From positions 26,264 to 90,263 of the forward strand of contig UQNO01000004.1 in assembly GCA_900542475.1 (NCBI GenBank): a DNA stretch of 64,000 nucleotides, read 5' to 3'. Within the stretch, counting starts at the first letter, position 1, and each line of letters opens with the position of its first letter. Source of the stretch: an uncultured Bacteroidota bacterium. Its GTDB lineage: Bacteria; Bacteroidota; Bacteroidia; Bacteroidales; F082. Below, piece after piece: positions 1 to 7,529 of the stretch. Made by a program: the position numbers and the translations under genes. The notes beneath the pieces were generated by a model. It searched no databases. It was not told the origin of the DNA and saw only the letters and a program-made list of their open reading frames with translations.

Positions 1-92
1 TTATTGGCCGCAGATGCAGCACGATGCTGACTACGCAATATCGCTTCCTTAATAACCCGTACCGCCTCGGCGTATGTCTGTAAATCGCTCAT
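1..92 (-). CDS. YhcG/DUF1016-type nuclease, N-terminal part only (cut by window edge)
   Basis: The reading frame opens with ATG at 92 and runs off the window. It reads MSDLQTYAEAVRVIKEAI, then LRSQHRAASAAN. This resembles the N-terminal helical domain of DUF1016/YhcG proteins, in which a line of the type IRxAQxxAxxAxNKEL precedes a C-terminal PD-(D/E)XK nuclease. Only about 30 residues are visible, so the nuclease domain is not seen. A TACCTTTG promoter element lies just upstream (111-118). It follows the SIR2-like gene on the same strand but has its own promoter. A complete member of the same broad family lies at 35427-36485. The assignment rests on a short stretch. Confidence 0.5.
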   Translation of the reverse strand, partial: MSDLQTYAEAVRVIKEAILRSQHRAASAAN

Positions 93-110
93 ATGCTTAT
101 TATTTGCCGA

Positions 111-118
111 CAAAGGTA
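111..118 (-). promoter_or_regulatory. Bacteroidota -7 promoter element (TACCTTTG)
   Basis: On the minus strand the bases read TACCTTTG, matching the Bacteroidota -7 consensus TAnnTTTG, 18 nt before the ATG of the YhcG-like gene. It separates that gene from the SIR2/protease unit. The 93-208 gap holds nothing else that I recognise. Confidence 0.55.
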
Positions 119-208
119 CAAAAAGAAATGCATATAATAGGAAAACTTTCTTATGATATGTATTTCTACATAAGGTTTGAATGGCTTATAATTGTTTCTT
201 AGACATAA

Positions 209-1477
209 CTACACAAACAAATCAGCACTGATGTCATTTACATCTATTTTGTATATCTTAGCATTTATGTTATCTCCAAACTCCAAAACCGTATCACCTG
301 CATATTTATCTATGATATACACAGGCTTATTGGTATAATCAAAATATTCTTTGATCATTTCGTTTATACCTTTATCTTTACATCCATAGCCTATTACAAT
401 TAACTTTTCCGCATTCTGTAAGTTTTTCTTAAATTTCTTAAACAGTTTTCGGAATAATAATGGTTCATTGTAACGTTGTATCTTAGAAGTTGTGCCAGTT
501 AAGAAATCAGCATGGTATTCAAATGGAGATATATCATATCCAATCTTCGATTTGCGACCTTTTATTATATCACCTGCTCCCATTCCCCACTTTAGCTTAA
601 CATATCGCTCTGGAATCATTGTATAATTGGATGTTGTCTTGTAAAAAGGAACATAATCAAGGCTACCATGTAGCTTGAACAATCGAATGGGAGTATTATA
701 TCTGCCCGTATATCTCTCTAAACGGCAATGGTATGTTCTGTTATCTTGAATCAAATTCCCATAATATTCCGAACCATATTCATCGAAGCCATCAGAGATC
801 TTTCCGTTTATATATTCAGTTTTGTTAAATGATTCGAATAGTAAGTCATGATTTAACGTATGTACATTAATAATATAGCTATCACTAAGATTGGATAAGT
901 ATTTGAGAAAGCCGTTATAGCCATCTATATAACCGACTCTAAATGGTTCATTGTCATAAAACCGTTTGCCATCTTTATCTTTTAACAGATACTCGACCAT
1001 TTGATTGTAAATGTACACAACATTAAACAAATAGTTATCATAGCTCTCAAATTCATCACATAAATCATTGCAAAGAACCTGATAACGTTCTTCTTTTGCC
1101 TCTTCTGACTTTATGAAATCATAAAAGACCTCATAATCAAATTCATCATTGTGTGCTTTTGTATATTCTTTGATTAGGCGTTTACAAAATATAAAATATT
1201 TTTGGTGAGCATTCAAGACGCCATTGATTTGAAATTGTGGCTTTTGCCCATCCGTAGATATTGCTAATTCACCAGAAGGTGAAAAATCTACATTCTTATC
1301 ATCAAATTTCAGTAAACCATTATTCATGTCATTCCCTATAGGATATCCTTTAGGAGCTGAGAATCCTGCTCCTATGAGTATTGCAACGGATTTTCTTCCT
1401 GCCAACGGAACAGAGACTTGCTCTTCATGTCCTAAATCTAAATCGAGGTTCTTCATATCATCTAATTTTAATTCCAT
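209..1477 (-). CDS. SIR2-like domain protein
   Basis: A cytoplasmic protein of about 422 residues with a SIR2-like NAD-binding fold. Visible motifs, numbered from the ATG at 1477, are GAGFSAP at 36-42 (the GAGxS NAD loop), THTL-type segment with T207, N209 and D211 (equivalent to TQNxD), LHGS with H270 (usual catalytic His position), and VIGYG followed by KDKG near the C-terminus. Prokaryotic SIR2-like proteins often act as NAD-depleting effectors in phage defence; this role is inferred here from the family and the mobile neighbourhood. There are no signal peptide or membrane segments. It follows the trypsin-like protease gene on the same strand. The ATG at 1477 overlaps the protease gene by 20 nt; an alternative ATG at 1456 lies 1 nt after its stop. 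Either start implies translational coupling. Confidence 0.72.
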   Translation of the reverse strand: MELKLDDMKNLDLDLGHEEQVSVPLAGRKSVAILIGAGFSAPKGYPIGNDMNNGLLKFDDKNVDFSPSGELAISTDGQKPQFQINGVLNAHQKYFIFCKRLIKEYTKAHNDEFDYEVFYDFIKSEEAKEERYQVLCNDLCDEFESYDNYLFNVVYIYNQMVEYLLKDKDGKRFYDNEPFRVGYIDGYNGFLKYLSNLSDSYIINVHTLNHDLLFESFNKTEYINGKISDGFDEYGSEYYGNLIQDNRTYHCRLERYTGRYNTPIRLFKLHGSLDYVPFYKTTSNYTMIPERYVKLKWGMGAGDIIKGRKSKIGYDISPFEYHADFLTGTTSKIQRYNEPLLFRKLFKKFKKNLQNAEKLIVIGYGCKDKGINEMIKEYFDYTNKPVYIIDKYAGDTVLEFGDNINAKIYKIDVNDISADLFV

Positions 1478-3458
1478 AAAATTTCCAATCACTATCAATT
1501 GACTCTATGAGGTTAATTGATGTTACTGATTCGGGGAGTGGAGGGAAATATAAGGTAAATGTGATGTCTTGCCCTGCGTAAGAGAAATATGTTTTATCAG
1601 GAGCAATTTTAATACCTTCTGCTTTATTCATTGTATATTGCTTACCGTTGGCAGAGATGTATGTGTTTCTGTCTATATTACACCATTGATAATAATCGCT
1701 CCCAGATTGATTGTTGCCAATTATTTCAATAGCTGTATATTCTTCTGTCAATCTTACACTTTTTATCTTTGCTCGTTCTGCAGTAGTGCTACCAATAGTA
1801 GGATATTCGATATAATTATTGGATAGAGTATAAGTTTGATGGTTCCCGTTTGTCTCATTGCTTACGTTATTAGTTACTATGTGATTAGTTACCTGATTAG
1901 AGCAACTAATCATAAATACATAATTCTTTAGGCCATTAACCTTTTCTGTTAAAGGCAAGCCTGCTGTTTGATTATTGTTAGGCAAATTTGAAGTTGAAAT
2001 AGAACTTTCAATCAAATTCTTTAAGTAAGATGTTTTGATGGCATAACCGACATTTTCAGCTTCTTTGTGTTTTGCATTTACAATTCCAATCAAATTTCCC
2101 TTATTGTCAAATAATGGTCCACCGCTATTGCCTGGCTGAATAGGAGCAGATATTTGATACAAAGAAACATCGCCTTGAAATCCTGTTTTAGAACTAATAA
2201 CCCCTGTTGTCAATTTGATTTCATCTCCCATGGTACTTGTCAAGGGATACCCTAATACAAAAATATCTTCTCCAACCTCAGATACAGTTGTTTTAACATT
2301 ATACGGGATAGTGCCAAATCCCTTAAATGTATTATCTATTATCTGTAATAACGCAATGTCGTTGTATTTGTCAGTAGCCACAATTGTTGCATTATATTGC
2401 TTAGCAAAGTTTCCGTTGACACCTTGAATACTTATTGATTTTGCATTTTCTATAACATGATAGTTTGTAACAACATACCCACCCTTAAGAGCGAAACCAG
2501 TACCCGACCATTCTTGAAGAGCTGACGGATTATTCGTAAAGATAGAAGTTGGGTACATTTTTAGATAACCATCTTCGTCATTGTCAATAACAACTTTCAT
2601 ACTGCCGCTCTCAAACATTACATAGGCATCGTTATTGATAGTTTTATCCGCCATATACCAATTCATTTTGAAGAAACCAGGTGTTGCACTTGTGCGTAGT
2701 ATTGCCTTCACATCACCGAAATGCCATTGATTAAGTGGTTTTTGGCTACCCATATATATCAATTTATACTCATCTCCATCTTTTATGCAAGCCAACTTGT
2801 ATTTATTATCAGAAAAACCTTCATAGATACCAACAATACCATCGTTTTGGCTATCAATTATCTGTTTAATTTGTGTCTCGTTTAGTCCAATATTAGGGAC
2901 ATTTGGATATGGATTATTTATTTGAATACCGACCCATTCAAATCCCCCTTCTTCAAGTTCTCTTATATATACATTTTCACACCCATATGGCAATTTGTCA
3001 AAATGTAGCTCAAAATAATAAAATTCGCGACCTTTTTCTGTGATTTTATATTTCGTATCAAGTTGGTTAACTCCCAAACTACGGATTAAGAATCCTGCTT
3101 TACTCATAGTTTGCCTTTCTTCTCGAATTCGTCTAATGACGTCTGCGTATAATTGGGCATATTCAGAGGGAGGGAGAAAATCTGGGAAATCTAATCTTGA
3201 ACGTCTTGCATCATTGATATTCCATGCATCAGCCGGAACTAAAACCGTTGCAGAGCTGAACCGAACCCAGCCACCCCGTTGTTTAGAACGAGGAACTTTG
3301 ATTGTAACAATAGTTTCATCGTTTGTAATTTGTACTTTTTCAATAATACAATCATTGTTCTTGCTTCTAACCACAGGTGAGTATGTTGTTTGCGCATAGA
3401 CCAATGAATGACATGCAAATAGGATGTTGAAAATCACAAATAATCTTTTGAACCACAT
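1458..3458 (-). CDS. Secreted trypsin-like (S1C) serine protease with duplicated beta domain
   Basis: About 666 residues. An N-terminal signal peptide (residues 1-22, ending YAQ) predicts export. A trypsin-like domain at about 315-480 has the full triad: His334 in TNYHV, Asp367 in NDIAL and Ser445 in PGNSGGP, as in HtrA/S1C proteases, but no PDZ domain is apparent. N-terminal residues 30-182 and C-terminal residues 560-666 look like two copies of one beta-rich domain; both end with a line of the type W-x-G-I-x-I (FEWVGIQI, WKFYGIKI). The ATG at 3458 is used because the longer frame begins with TTG. The gene overlaps the SIR2-like gene and a TAATTTTG promoter lies about 250 nt upstream. Why a probably periplasmic protease is coupled to a cytoplasmic SIR2 protein is unknown. 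Confidence 0.8.
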   Translation of the reverse strand: MWFKRLFVIFNILFACHSLVYAQTTYSPVVRSKNNDCIIEKVQITNDETIVTIKVPRSKQRGGWVRFSSATVLVPADAWNINDARRSRLDFPDFLPPSEYAQLYADVIRRIREERQTMSKAGFLIRSLGVNQLDTKYKITEKGREFYYFELHFDKLPYGCENVYIRELEEGGFEWVGIQINNPYPNVPNIGLNETQIKQIIDSQNDGIVGIYEGFSDNKYKLACIKDGDEYKLIYMGSQKPLNQWHFGDVKAILRTSATPGFFKMNWYMADKTINNDAYVMFESGSMKVVIDNDEDGYLKMYPTSIFTNNPSALQEWSGTGFALKGGYVVTNYHVIENAKSISIQGVNGNFAKQYNATIVATDKYNDIALLQIIDNTFKGFGTIPYNVKTTVSEVGEDIFVLGYPLTSTMGDEIKLTTGVISSKTGFQGDVSLYQISAPIQPGNSGGPLFDNKGNLIGIVNAKHKEAENVGYAIKTSYLKNLIESSISTSNLPNNNQTAGLPLTEKVNGLKNYVFMISCSNQVTNHIVTNNVSNETNGNHQTYTLSNNYIEYPTIGSTTAERAKIKSVRLTEEYTAIEIIGNNQSGSDYYQWCNIDRNTYISANGKQYTMNKAEGIKIAPDKTYFSYAGQDITFTLYFPPLPESVTSINLIESIDSDWKFYGIKIR

Positions 3459-3506
3459 ATATATTACCAATTTTTGATTATCAAATTCAAAAACAAGCGT
3501 AAACTG

Positions 3507-3650
3507 TATGCCACACTTAACTTGAAGGTCGTAGGAAACCTTTGACGCAGATGTAACAATAGCAGCCCACGCTATAGCGTGAGAACCACTATGCTATCCC
3601 TTGCGTCAATTTGAAAATTTCCTACGTTTTCAAGTACAAGATAAGCATAG
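3507..3650. repeat. Long nested inverted repeat in the protease/SIR2 leader
   Basis: Most of the 3459-3768 gap is one long imperfect palindrome. Paired blocks from outside in are CTTGAA (3521-3526) with TTCAAG (3629-3634), CGTAGGAAA (3530-3538) with TTTCCTACG (3618-3626), and TTGACGCA (3542-3549) with TGCGTCAA (3602-3609). The centre holds the perfect palindrome CACGCTATAGCGTG (3568-3581). A separate hairpin, TTGGATAG with CTATCCAA, lies at about 3675-3698. The block sits between the putative promoter at 3712-3719 and the protease start, so it would be transcribed as a structured leader. It could be a regulatory RNA, a transcription attenuator or a DNA site of the mobile element; the sequence does not decide. 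Confidence 0.7.
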
Positions 3651-3711
3651 CGCTTCTTCTTTTTCTCTTATGTCTTGGATAGAGTCGCCCCTATCCAACT
3701 GCAAAATTACA

Positions 3712-3719
3712 AAAAAATC
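3712..3719 (-). promoter_or_regulatory. -7 promoter element (TAATTTTG) of the protease/SIR2 unit
   Basis: The minus strand reads TAATTTTG followed by CAG, a good match to TAnnTTTG. It lies downstream of the relaxase stop at 3769 and about 250 nt upstream of the protease ATG, so the protease and SIR2 genes probably form their own transcription unit with the hairpin leader. Confidence 0.5.
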
Positions 3720-3768
3720 GTAATAATAGGCTCATATTAGGCAAATTATTACGACTAAGGGGTGCGTT

Positions 3769-5143
3769 TTATAGTTTCAACCCTCGATTCTGTCTTCTGC
3801 TTGTCGGCAATCCTAACGCTTCCATAAACTCATCTTTTTTGCGTCTGAACCAAGAGTGATGCGAAACACCATCGATTCTAAGGTCAAATCTTCCCTCTTT
3901 ATCTTCTTTGAGGGAACAAACCGCCCCATCGGCTGAAAACGATTGGTTAAACATCGTTGAATAGAACTTACCTTTTACGGGGATTTCCTTGAAAGTGCAC
4001 AAAGCTTTGATAAGGTTGTCGTTGAATCTCATTTTCTCGCTGAGGTATTTAATCAACGGCATCCGTTTCTCCACATACGGGAAGTAGCGCAAAATCTTGT
4101 CAATATACTCCGATTGTTTACGATGTTCCGCTTCGTATGACTGCTTAACCTCCTGTATCTGCTTTTGGTGCTCCACCTCCATTTGCTTGATGTTGGATTG
4201 CAGTTGCTCAATGGTTTCATCTCTGATTGCTATCTCATCCCGTAAATCCTCGTTCTTGCGCTCCAATGATTTCATCTTACCGCTGCCGAAAAGAGAACTC
4301 ACTCCGCTTGCAAGGGCTGTGGCTGCATCGGTAGCTACGCTTTTAAGTTTGTAGGTGCGTATCTCCGATTTCACCTGTTTTAGTTCTTGCTCAGCAAGAT
4401 CTATCTGGCGTTCCTTGTGTTGCCGTTCAGCCTCTATGCGTTCCAACTCGGCACGCTGCTTCTCGATGATAAAGTCGTTTCGTTCCAAATGCTCCTTGCC
4501 CGTTTCGGTTTTGGATTGTCCTCGCTGCATTGATAGAATTTCGGATGCCAAAGTCTGCATCTGCATCATATCGTCATCGTTAAGTTTTCGGCTTTTACCC
4601 ATATCGTGGTTCATCCAATCGAATACGATATGGGCGTGGTAGTTGGGCTTAAACCATCTGCCAACAATCTGAAAACTCTCCTTGTCGTCTGGGGCAGGCT
4701 CTCCACCGAGCCAATGCCCCTCATCTTTGTGTTAGGAATATTTGCAGCGGTGTGATACCCCAACGCTGTTGGCACTCCTCGCCAAACCTGCGAACATCCT
4801 CCAATGTGGTTTTGGACTTGATGAGTAGCACTCCCTCACGAATGGGTGAGCATCCTGCCACCTTGACAATTTTGCCACTCTTGGTTTTGCGTTCTCGCTC
4901 TTTCTCCTGCATTGCCCGTCCCGTCTTAGCCTTTACCATCTGCTTGATGTTATCGTAATGCGTTTGTAAGTCATAGTCGCCGAGGCGTGGATTTATCCAA
5001 TACTCATTGTCGGCAACAAGTTGGGGAATGAGGTAGATTTTCGACTCGCCAATGTTACGCATATACTCTGGAGTTTTTAGGTTGTGAGCCTCGCTCGATG
5101 ATATGTTACAAGGCTTGATGTGTATGCTGCTTTTTATTGCCAT
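3769..5143 (-). pseudogene. MobV/Pre-type mobilization relaxase, frameshifted
   Basis: Two adjacent frames together encode one relaxase of about 455 residues. The upstream frame (5143 to 4721) carries the Mob/Pre N-terminus, from MAIKSSIHIKPCN to GITPLQIFLTQR. The protein continues in the +1 frame as HKDEGHWLGGEPAPDD, then NYHAHIVFDWMN, the histidine-rich catalytic region typical of MobV relaxases, followed by a long coiled-coil C-terminal half (4614 to 3769). The break lies in CTAACACAAAGAT near 4730. Restoring one AC dinucleotide (ACACAC) would give L-T-H-K-D-E-G-H in frame, so a 2-nt slip is the likely cause. It could also be a sequencing error. The protein would nick oriT for transfer of this element. 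Confidence 0.8.
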
Positions 5144-5261
5144 AGGTCTTTGATTTTATTGGTTACAATTAGGTCGTTTGTTTGCTCGTTTCCACTGTAG
5201 GGGTTCTTAGGGGCGAAGCCCATAAGCGGAGTGCAGAGAGGTCGTTCTGCACCCTCGGTAG

Positions 5262-5307
5262 AGCCCACAACTACGAAAGAGAAGCGTGTAGTTATAGTGG
5301 GCTATAA
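5262..5307. other. Candidate oriT-like inverted repeats upstream of the relaxase
   Basis: Upstream of the relaxase start lies AGCCCAC-AACTAC (5262-5274), mirrored by GTAGTT-AT-AGTGGGCT (5288-5303). A second, nested palindrome is TTATAG-tggg-CTATAA (5292-5307). Origins of transfer of MobV-type elements usually lie just upstream of mob and contain such repeats. No nic site is recognised, so this is a positional inference. Confidence 0.35.
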
Positions 5308-5403
5308 CCTGAAGCCTCGTTTCTTCTTCGGCTGCGGTTGTGGCATCCGTCTTGCGGATTGGACTTGCGATTTTTTCCTGACTTCATCACTTTTCTGCGC
5401 CAT
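5302..5403 (-). pseudogene. C-terminal remnant of an unidentified basic protein
   Basis: A 33-residue frame ends in the basic tail PKKKRGFRL and a TAG inside the oriT-like palindrome. The open frame extends slightly upstream (NLRYV before the Met) and then meets a stop, and it runs across the inverted repeat that bounds the IS element. It looks like the 3' end of a gene upstream of mob that the IS interrupted. I do not recognise the protein, and it may be noise. Confidence 0.25.
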
Positions 5404-5480
5404 CACATAGCGCAGATTGAAAATCAATGAGTTATGTCAAAATTATGGGTGGCTTTGGGTGGCGCAAGCAAAAAAATGTG

Positions 5481-5488
5481 TACCTTTG
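5481..5488 (+). promoter_or_regulatory. -7 promoter element (TACCTTTG) of the IS transposase
   Basis: TACCTTTG lies 5 nt before the ATG at 5493. This makes 5493 (MYVRKKHNRSG) the likely transposase start and excludes the longer upstream frame, whose start would precede the transcription start. Confidence 0.5.
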
Positions 5489-5492
5489 TCCC

Positions 5493-6625
5493 ATGTATGT
5501 ACGCAAGAAACATAACAGATCAGGTACCACAAGCGTGGTTGTTGTCAGCAAAGCCAGCGGCAAATATAAGGAGATAAAGTCCTTTGGGTCTTCATCGTCA
5601 GAGGAAGATATAGAATCACTGTGTAATAAAGCGACTGCATGGATTCGCTCTTTGGGAGGTCAGAAGGAATTAGACTTTGACGACCGTCGCGGAAAGGAAG
5701 TAGAGGACACTAAGCGTCTCCTCAACAACATAGACAACATATTAATTAATGGCACGCAACTGCTGCTTGGCCAAGTTTACGACAGCATTGGCTTCAACAG
5801 CATACCAGATGGGATTCTACGCCATCTTGTGATAGCCAGAGTGTCGCAACCGAAGAGTAAGTTGGCAACGGTTGACTACCTGAAGTCTTACTATGACGAG
5901 GACGTTGATCTCAATCACATCTATCGCTACATGGACAAGCTCTACAATACGCAGATGGAACTGGCTCAACAGATTAGTGTAGAGCATACGCATAAGATAT
6001 TCGGTGGAAAAATAGGGCTGATGTTTTATGATGTAACGACATTGTACTTTGAAACTGCACAGACAGATGTGCTACGTGAGCCGGGTTTCTCGAAAGACGG
6101 CTGAGGAAAGCCTATAAGAGCGGACACATCACCAAGCAGCAGGTAAACCGCAGAGGTTACAACAAGTTCCTTGAAATCAGCAAGGATATTGATGTAAGCA
6201 TAAGCGAGGAGAAGATTGCCGAGGACTGCAAATGGGATGGATTGAAAGGGCATATCACCAATACGGACCTTGCCGCAGAACGTGTAATAGACCAATACCA
6301 CGGGCTATGGGTGGTAGAACGTGCCTTCCGTATCTCAAAAGGAACTTTGGAAATGCGTCCAATGTTCCATTTTACAGAAAGAAGGATAGAAGCACACATT
6401 TGTTTCTGCTTCATAGCCTATAAAGTATATAAGGAATTAAAGAGACTTATAGAAATCAACAAAATAGAAATGAGTGTTGACCATGTGCTTGATGTCGCCA
6501 AAACAATCACGACAATAAAGATACGGATGCCAGAGAATGGGGCGTTTTTCACAAAAACATTGTTCCTAACCGATAAGCACCGTACTATCATGTCACTTTT
6601 CGACCTATCAAAAGACCATTTTTAA
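5493..6625 (+). pseudogene. IS1634-family transposase with internal deletion and frame change
   Basis: The N-terminal part (5493 to about 6100) matches IS1634-type transposases and ends in GLMFYDVTTLYFE, which carries the first catalytic Asp of the DDE domain. After GFSKDG the frame stops. The C-terminal part continues in another frame as RLRKAYKSGHITKQQ, then WVVERAFRISKGTLEMRP, with the catalytic Glu, and ends DLSKDHF at 6625. Only about 380 residues remain, so some 150-200 central residues, including the second catalytic Asp, are missing. The junction lies near AAGACGG at about 6098. The enzyme cannot be active; the element could move only with a helper transposase. Confidence 0.8.
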
Positions 6626-6688
6626 TTGGGGTGGCGCATTGATGAAGTCAGGAATGTTTCGAGCAGTTCTACACGATGTGCAAATAAA

Positions 6689-6738
6689 GAAAGGACACTC
6701 ACCGGTCTTCTATACCGACCATCTGGTGAATGCCTTTC
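6689..6738 (+). terminator. Strong hairpin after the IS, probable terminator
   Basis: GAAAGGACACTCACC (6689-6703) pairs imperfectly with GGTGAATGCCTTTC (6725-6738). Inside, GGTC (6704-6707) pairs with GACC (6717-6720). A T-rich stretch starts only about 15 nt later. Just upstream, a plus-strand frame ends with EQFYTMCK and a stop (about 6661-6687), so this may be the terminator of a gene whose body was lost. Confidence 0.45.
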
Positions 6739-6794
6739 GTGTGCAAAGATACATATAATTTTTTAATTGTCAACATTTTTTTTTAAAAAAATCA

Positions 6795-7265
6795 TTGCTG
6801 TCCGGTAAAACTTTTTCAAACAAAATAAATTAGGGTTGATACTTCTCACGAGGTATCAACCCTTTTGGTTATCTTTGTTTTTGCAAAAATAAAACATAAC
6901 CATGAGCAAAGATAGTCATTTTACCGGACAGCCGGTCTATAGTCAAGTGTTAAAGTTACTCGACAAGGAGAAAATTCTTCAAATAAGCCACGAAACAAAA
7001 GGAAGTGAGGCTTATGTGAAGCGTTTTGACGGCTATCAGCACCTCGTCGTGATGTTGTTCGGCATACTCAAACACTTTGACTCTCTGCGCGAGCTTGAGA
7101 TAGGCATGAAGGCGGAGGCTCACAAACTCGGACACCTCGGAATGAACTGTCTGGTTCGTCGCAGCACGCTTGCAGAGGCCAATATACGTCGTCCCCAGGA
7201 GTTCTTTGCAAGTGTCTATGCGTATCTGCTGGAGAAGTATGCCGGGGTTTTACCAGACAGCAATA
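6795..7265 (+). mobile_element. IS4-type insertion sequence, left end only
   Basis: The left end begins near TTGCTGTCCGGTAAAAC. A perfect 10-bp hairpin follows (GGGTTGATAC 6833-6842 and GTATCAACCC 6853-6862), then TATCTTTG at 6870-6877 and the transposase start. Such leader hairpins limit transcription into the IS from outside. Homology ends at about 7265 within the transposase; the right part is missing and the next recognisable feature is the tRNA-Lys terminator. A related left end recurs at 63084. Confidence 0.65.
6902..7265 (+). pseudogene. IS4-family transposase (DUF4372 N-terminus), truncated
   Basis: About 120 residues match the N-terminal DUF4372 region of Bacteroidota IS4-type transposases: GQPVYSQVLKLLDKEKI, KRFDGYQHLVVMLFG, LRELEIGMKAEAHKLGHLG, RRSTLAEAN and LLEKYAG. 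Homology stops at about LPDSN, after which the frame runs on as unrelated sequence to 7381. The whole DDE catalytic domain is missing, so the gene is dead. The start ATG at 6902 lies 24 nt after the TATCTTTG element. Confidence 0.75.
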
Positions 7266-7325
7266 ATTTGTTATGTAACCGTCAAAAATTTTCCGTTAGC
7301 CGCCAAAAAGCCGTCAAAAACACCC

Positions 7326-7370
7326 ATTTAAAAAGCCTTAAACCACTGATGTCCAGTCATTTAAGGCTTA
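7326..7370 (-). terminator. Rho-independent terminator of tRNA-Lys
   Basis: On the minus strand AAGCCTTAAA pairs with TTTAAGGCTT (7360-7369 with 7333-7342), followed by a T-rich tail. It lies immediately downstream of tRNA-Lys. Confidence 0.75.
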
Positions 7371-7378
7371 CTATCTTG

Positions 7379-7451
7379 TGACCTGGCTGGGGCTCGAACC
7401 CAGGACCCCCACATTAAAAGTGTGATGCTCTACCTGCTGAGCTACCAAGTC
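7379..7451 (-). tRNA. tRNA-Lys (anticodon TTT)
   Basis: A complete 73-nt cloverleaf can be drawn. The acceptor stem is GACTTGG/CCAGGTC with discriminator A, the D arm GCTC...GAGC, the anticodon loop CTTTTAA, and the T arm CTGGG-TTCGAGC-CCCAG. The 3' CCA is not encoded. The mobile segment 1-7.3 kb ends right behind the 3' side of this gene, a common integration position, but no duplicated tRNA 3' end is visible in the window. Confidence 0.95.
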
Positions 7452-7529
7452 ATCGAATTTATATCGCTCATTTGCGAGTGCAAAAATAACACATTTTTAA
7501 ATATCTTCGACAAAAATTTTTAAAAATTT

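Larger units (their letters stand above)
5375..6654 (+). mobile_element. IS1634-type insertion sequence, internally deleted
   Basis: The element is bounded by a perfect 15-bp inverted repeat, TTCCTGACTTCATCA at 5375-5389 and its complement at 6640-6654. A second shared block (TGCGCCA) lies just inside each. It contains a transposase gene that has lost its middle. No target-site duplication is evident outside the repeats, so the exact ends are provisional. At about 1.28 kb it is shorter than a complete element with a 550-600-residue transposase should be. Confidence 0.6.

Noticed and set aside
3507..3650. Retron-like msr/msd reading of the nested inverted repeat
   Set aside because: No reverse transcriptase gene is present in the window, and the conserved retron branching guanosine context could not be placed.
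6661..6687. Plus-strand gene end (EQFYTMCK and stop) before the hairpin at 6689
   Set aside because: Too short and cut by the IS boundary to identify; kept only as a remark on the terminator entry.
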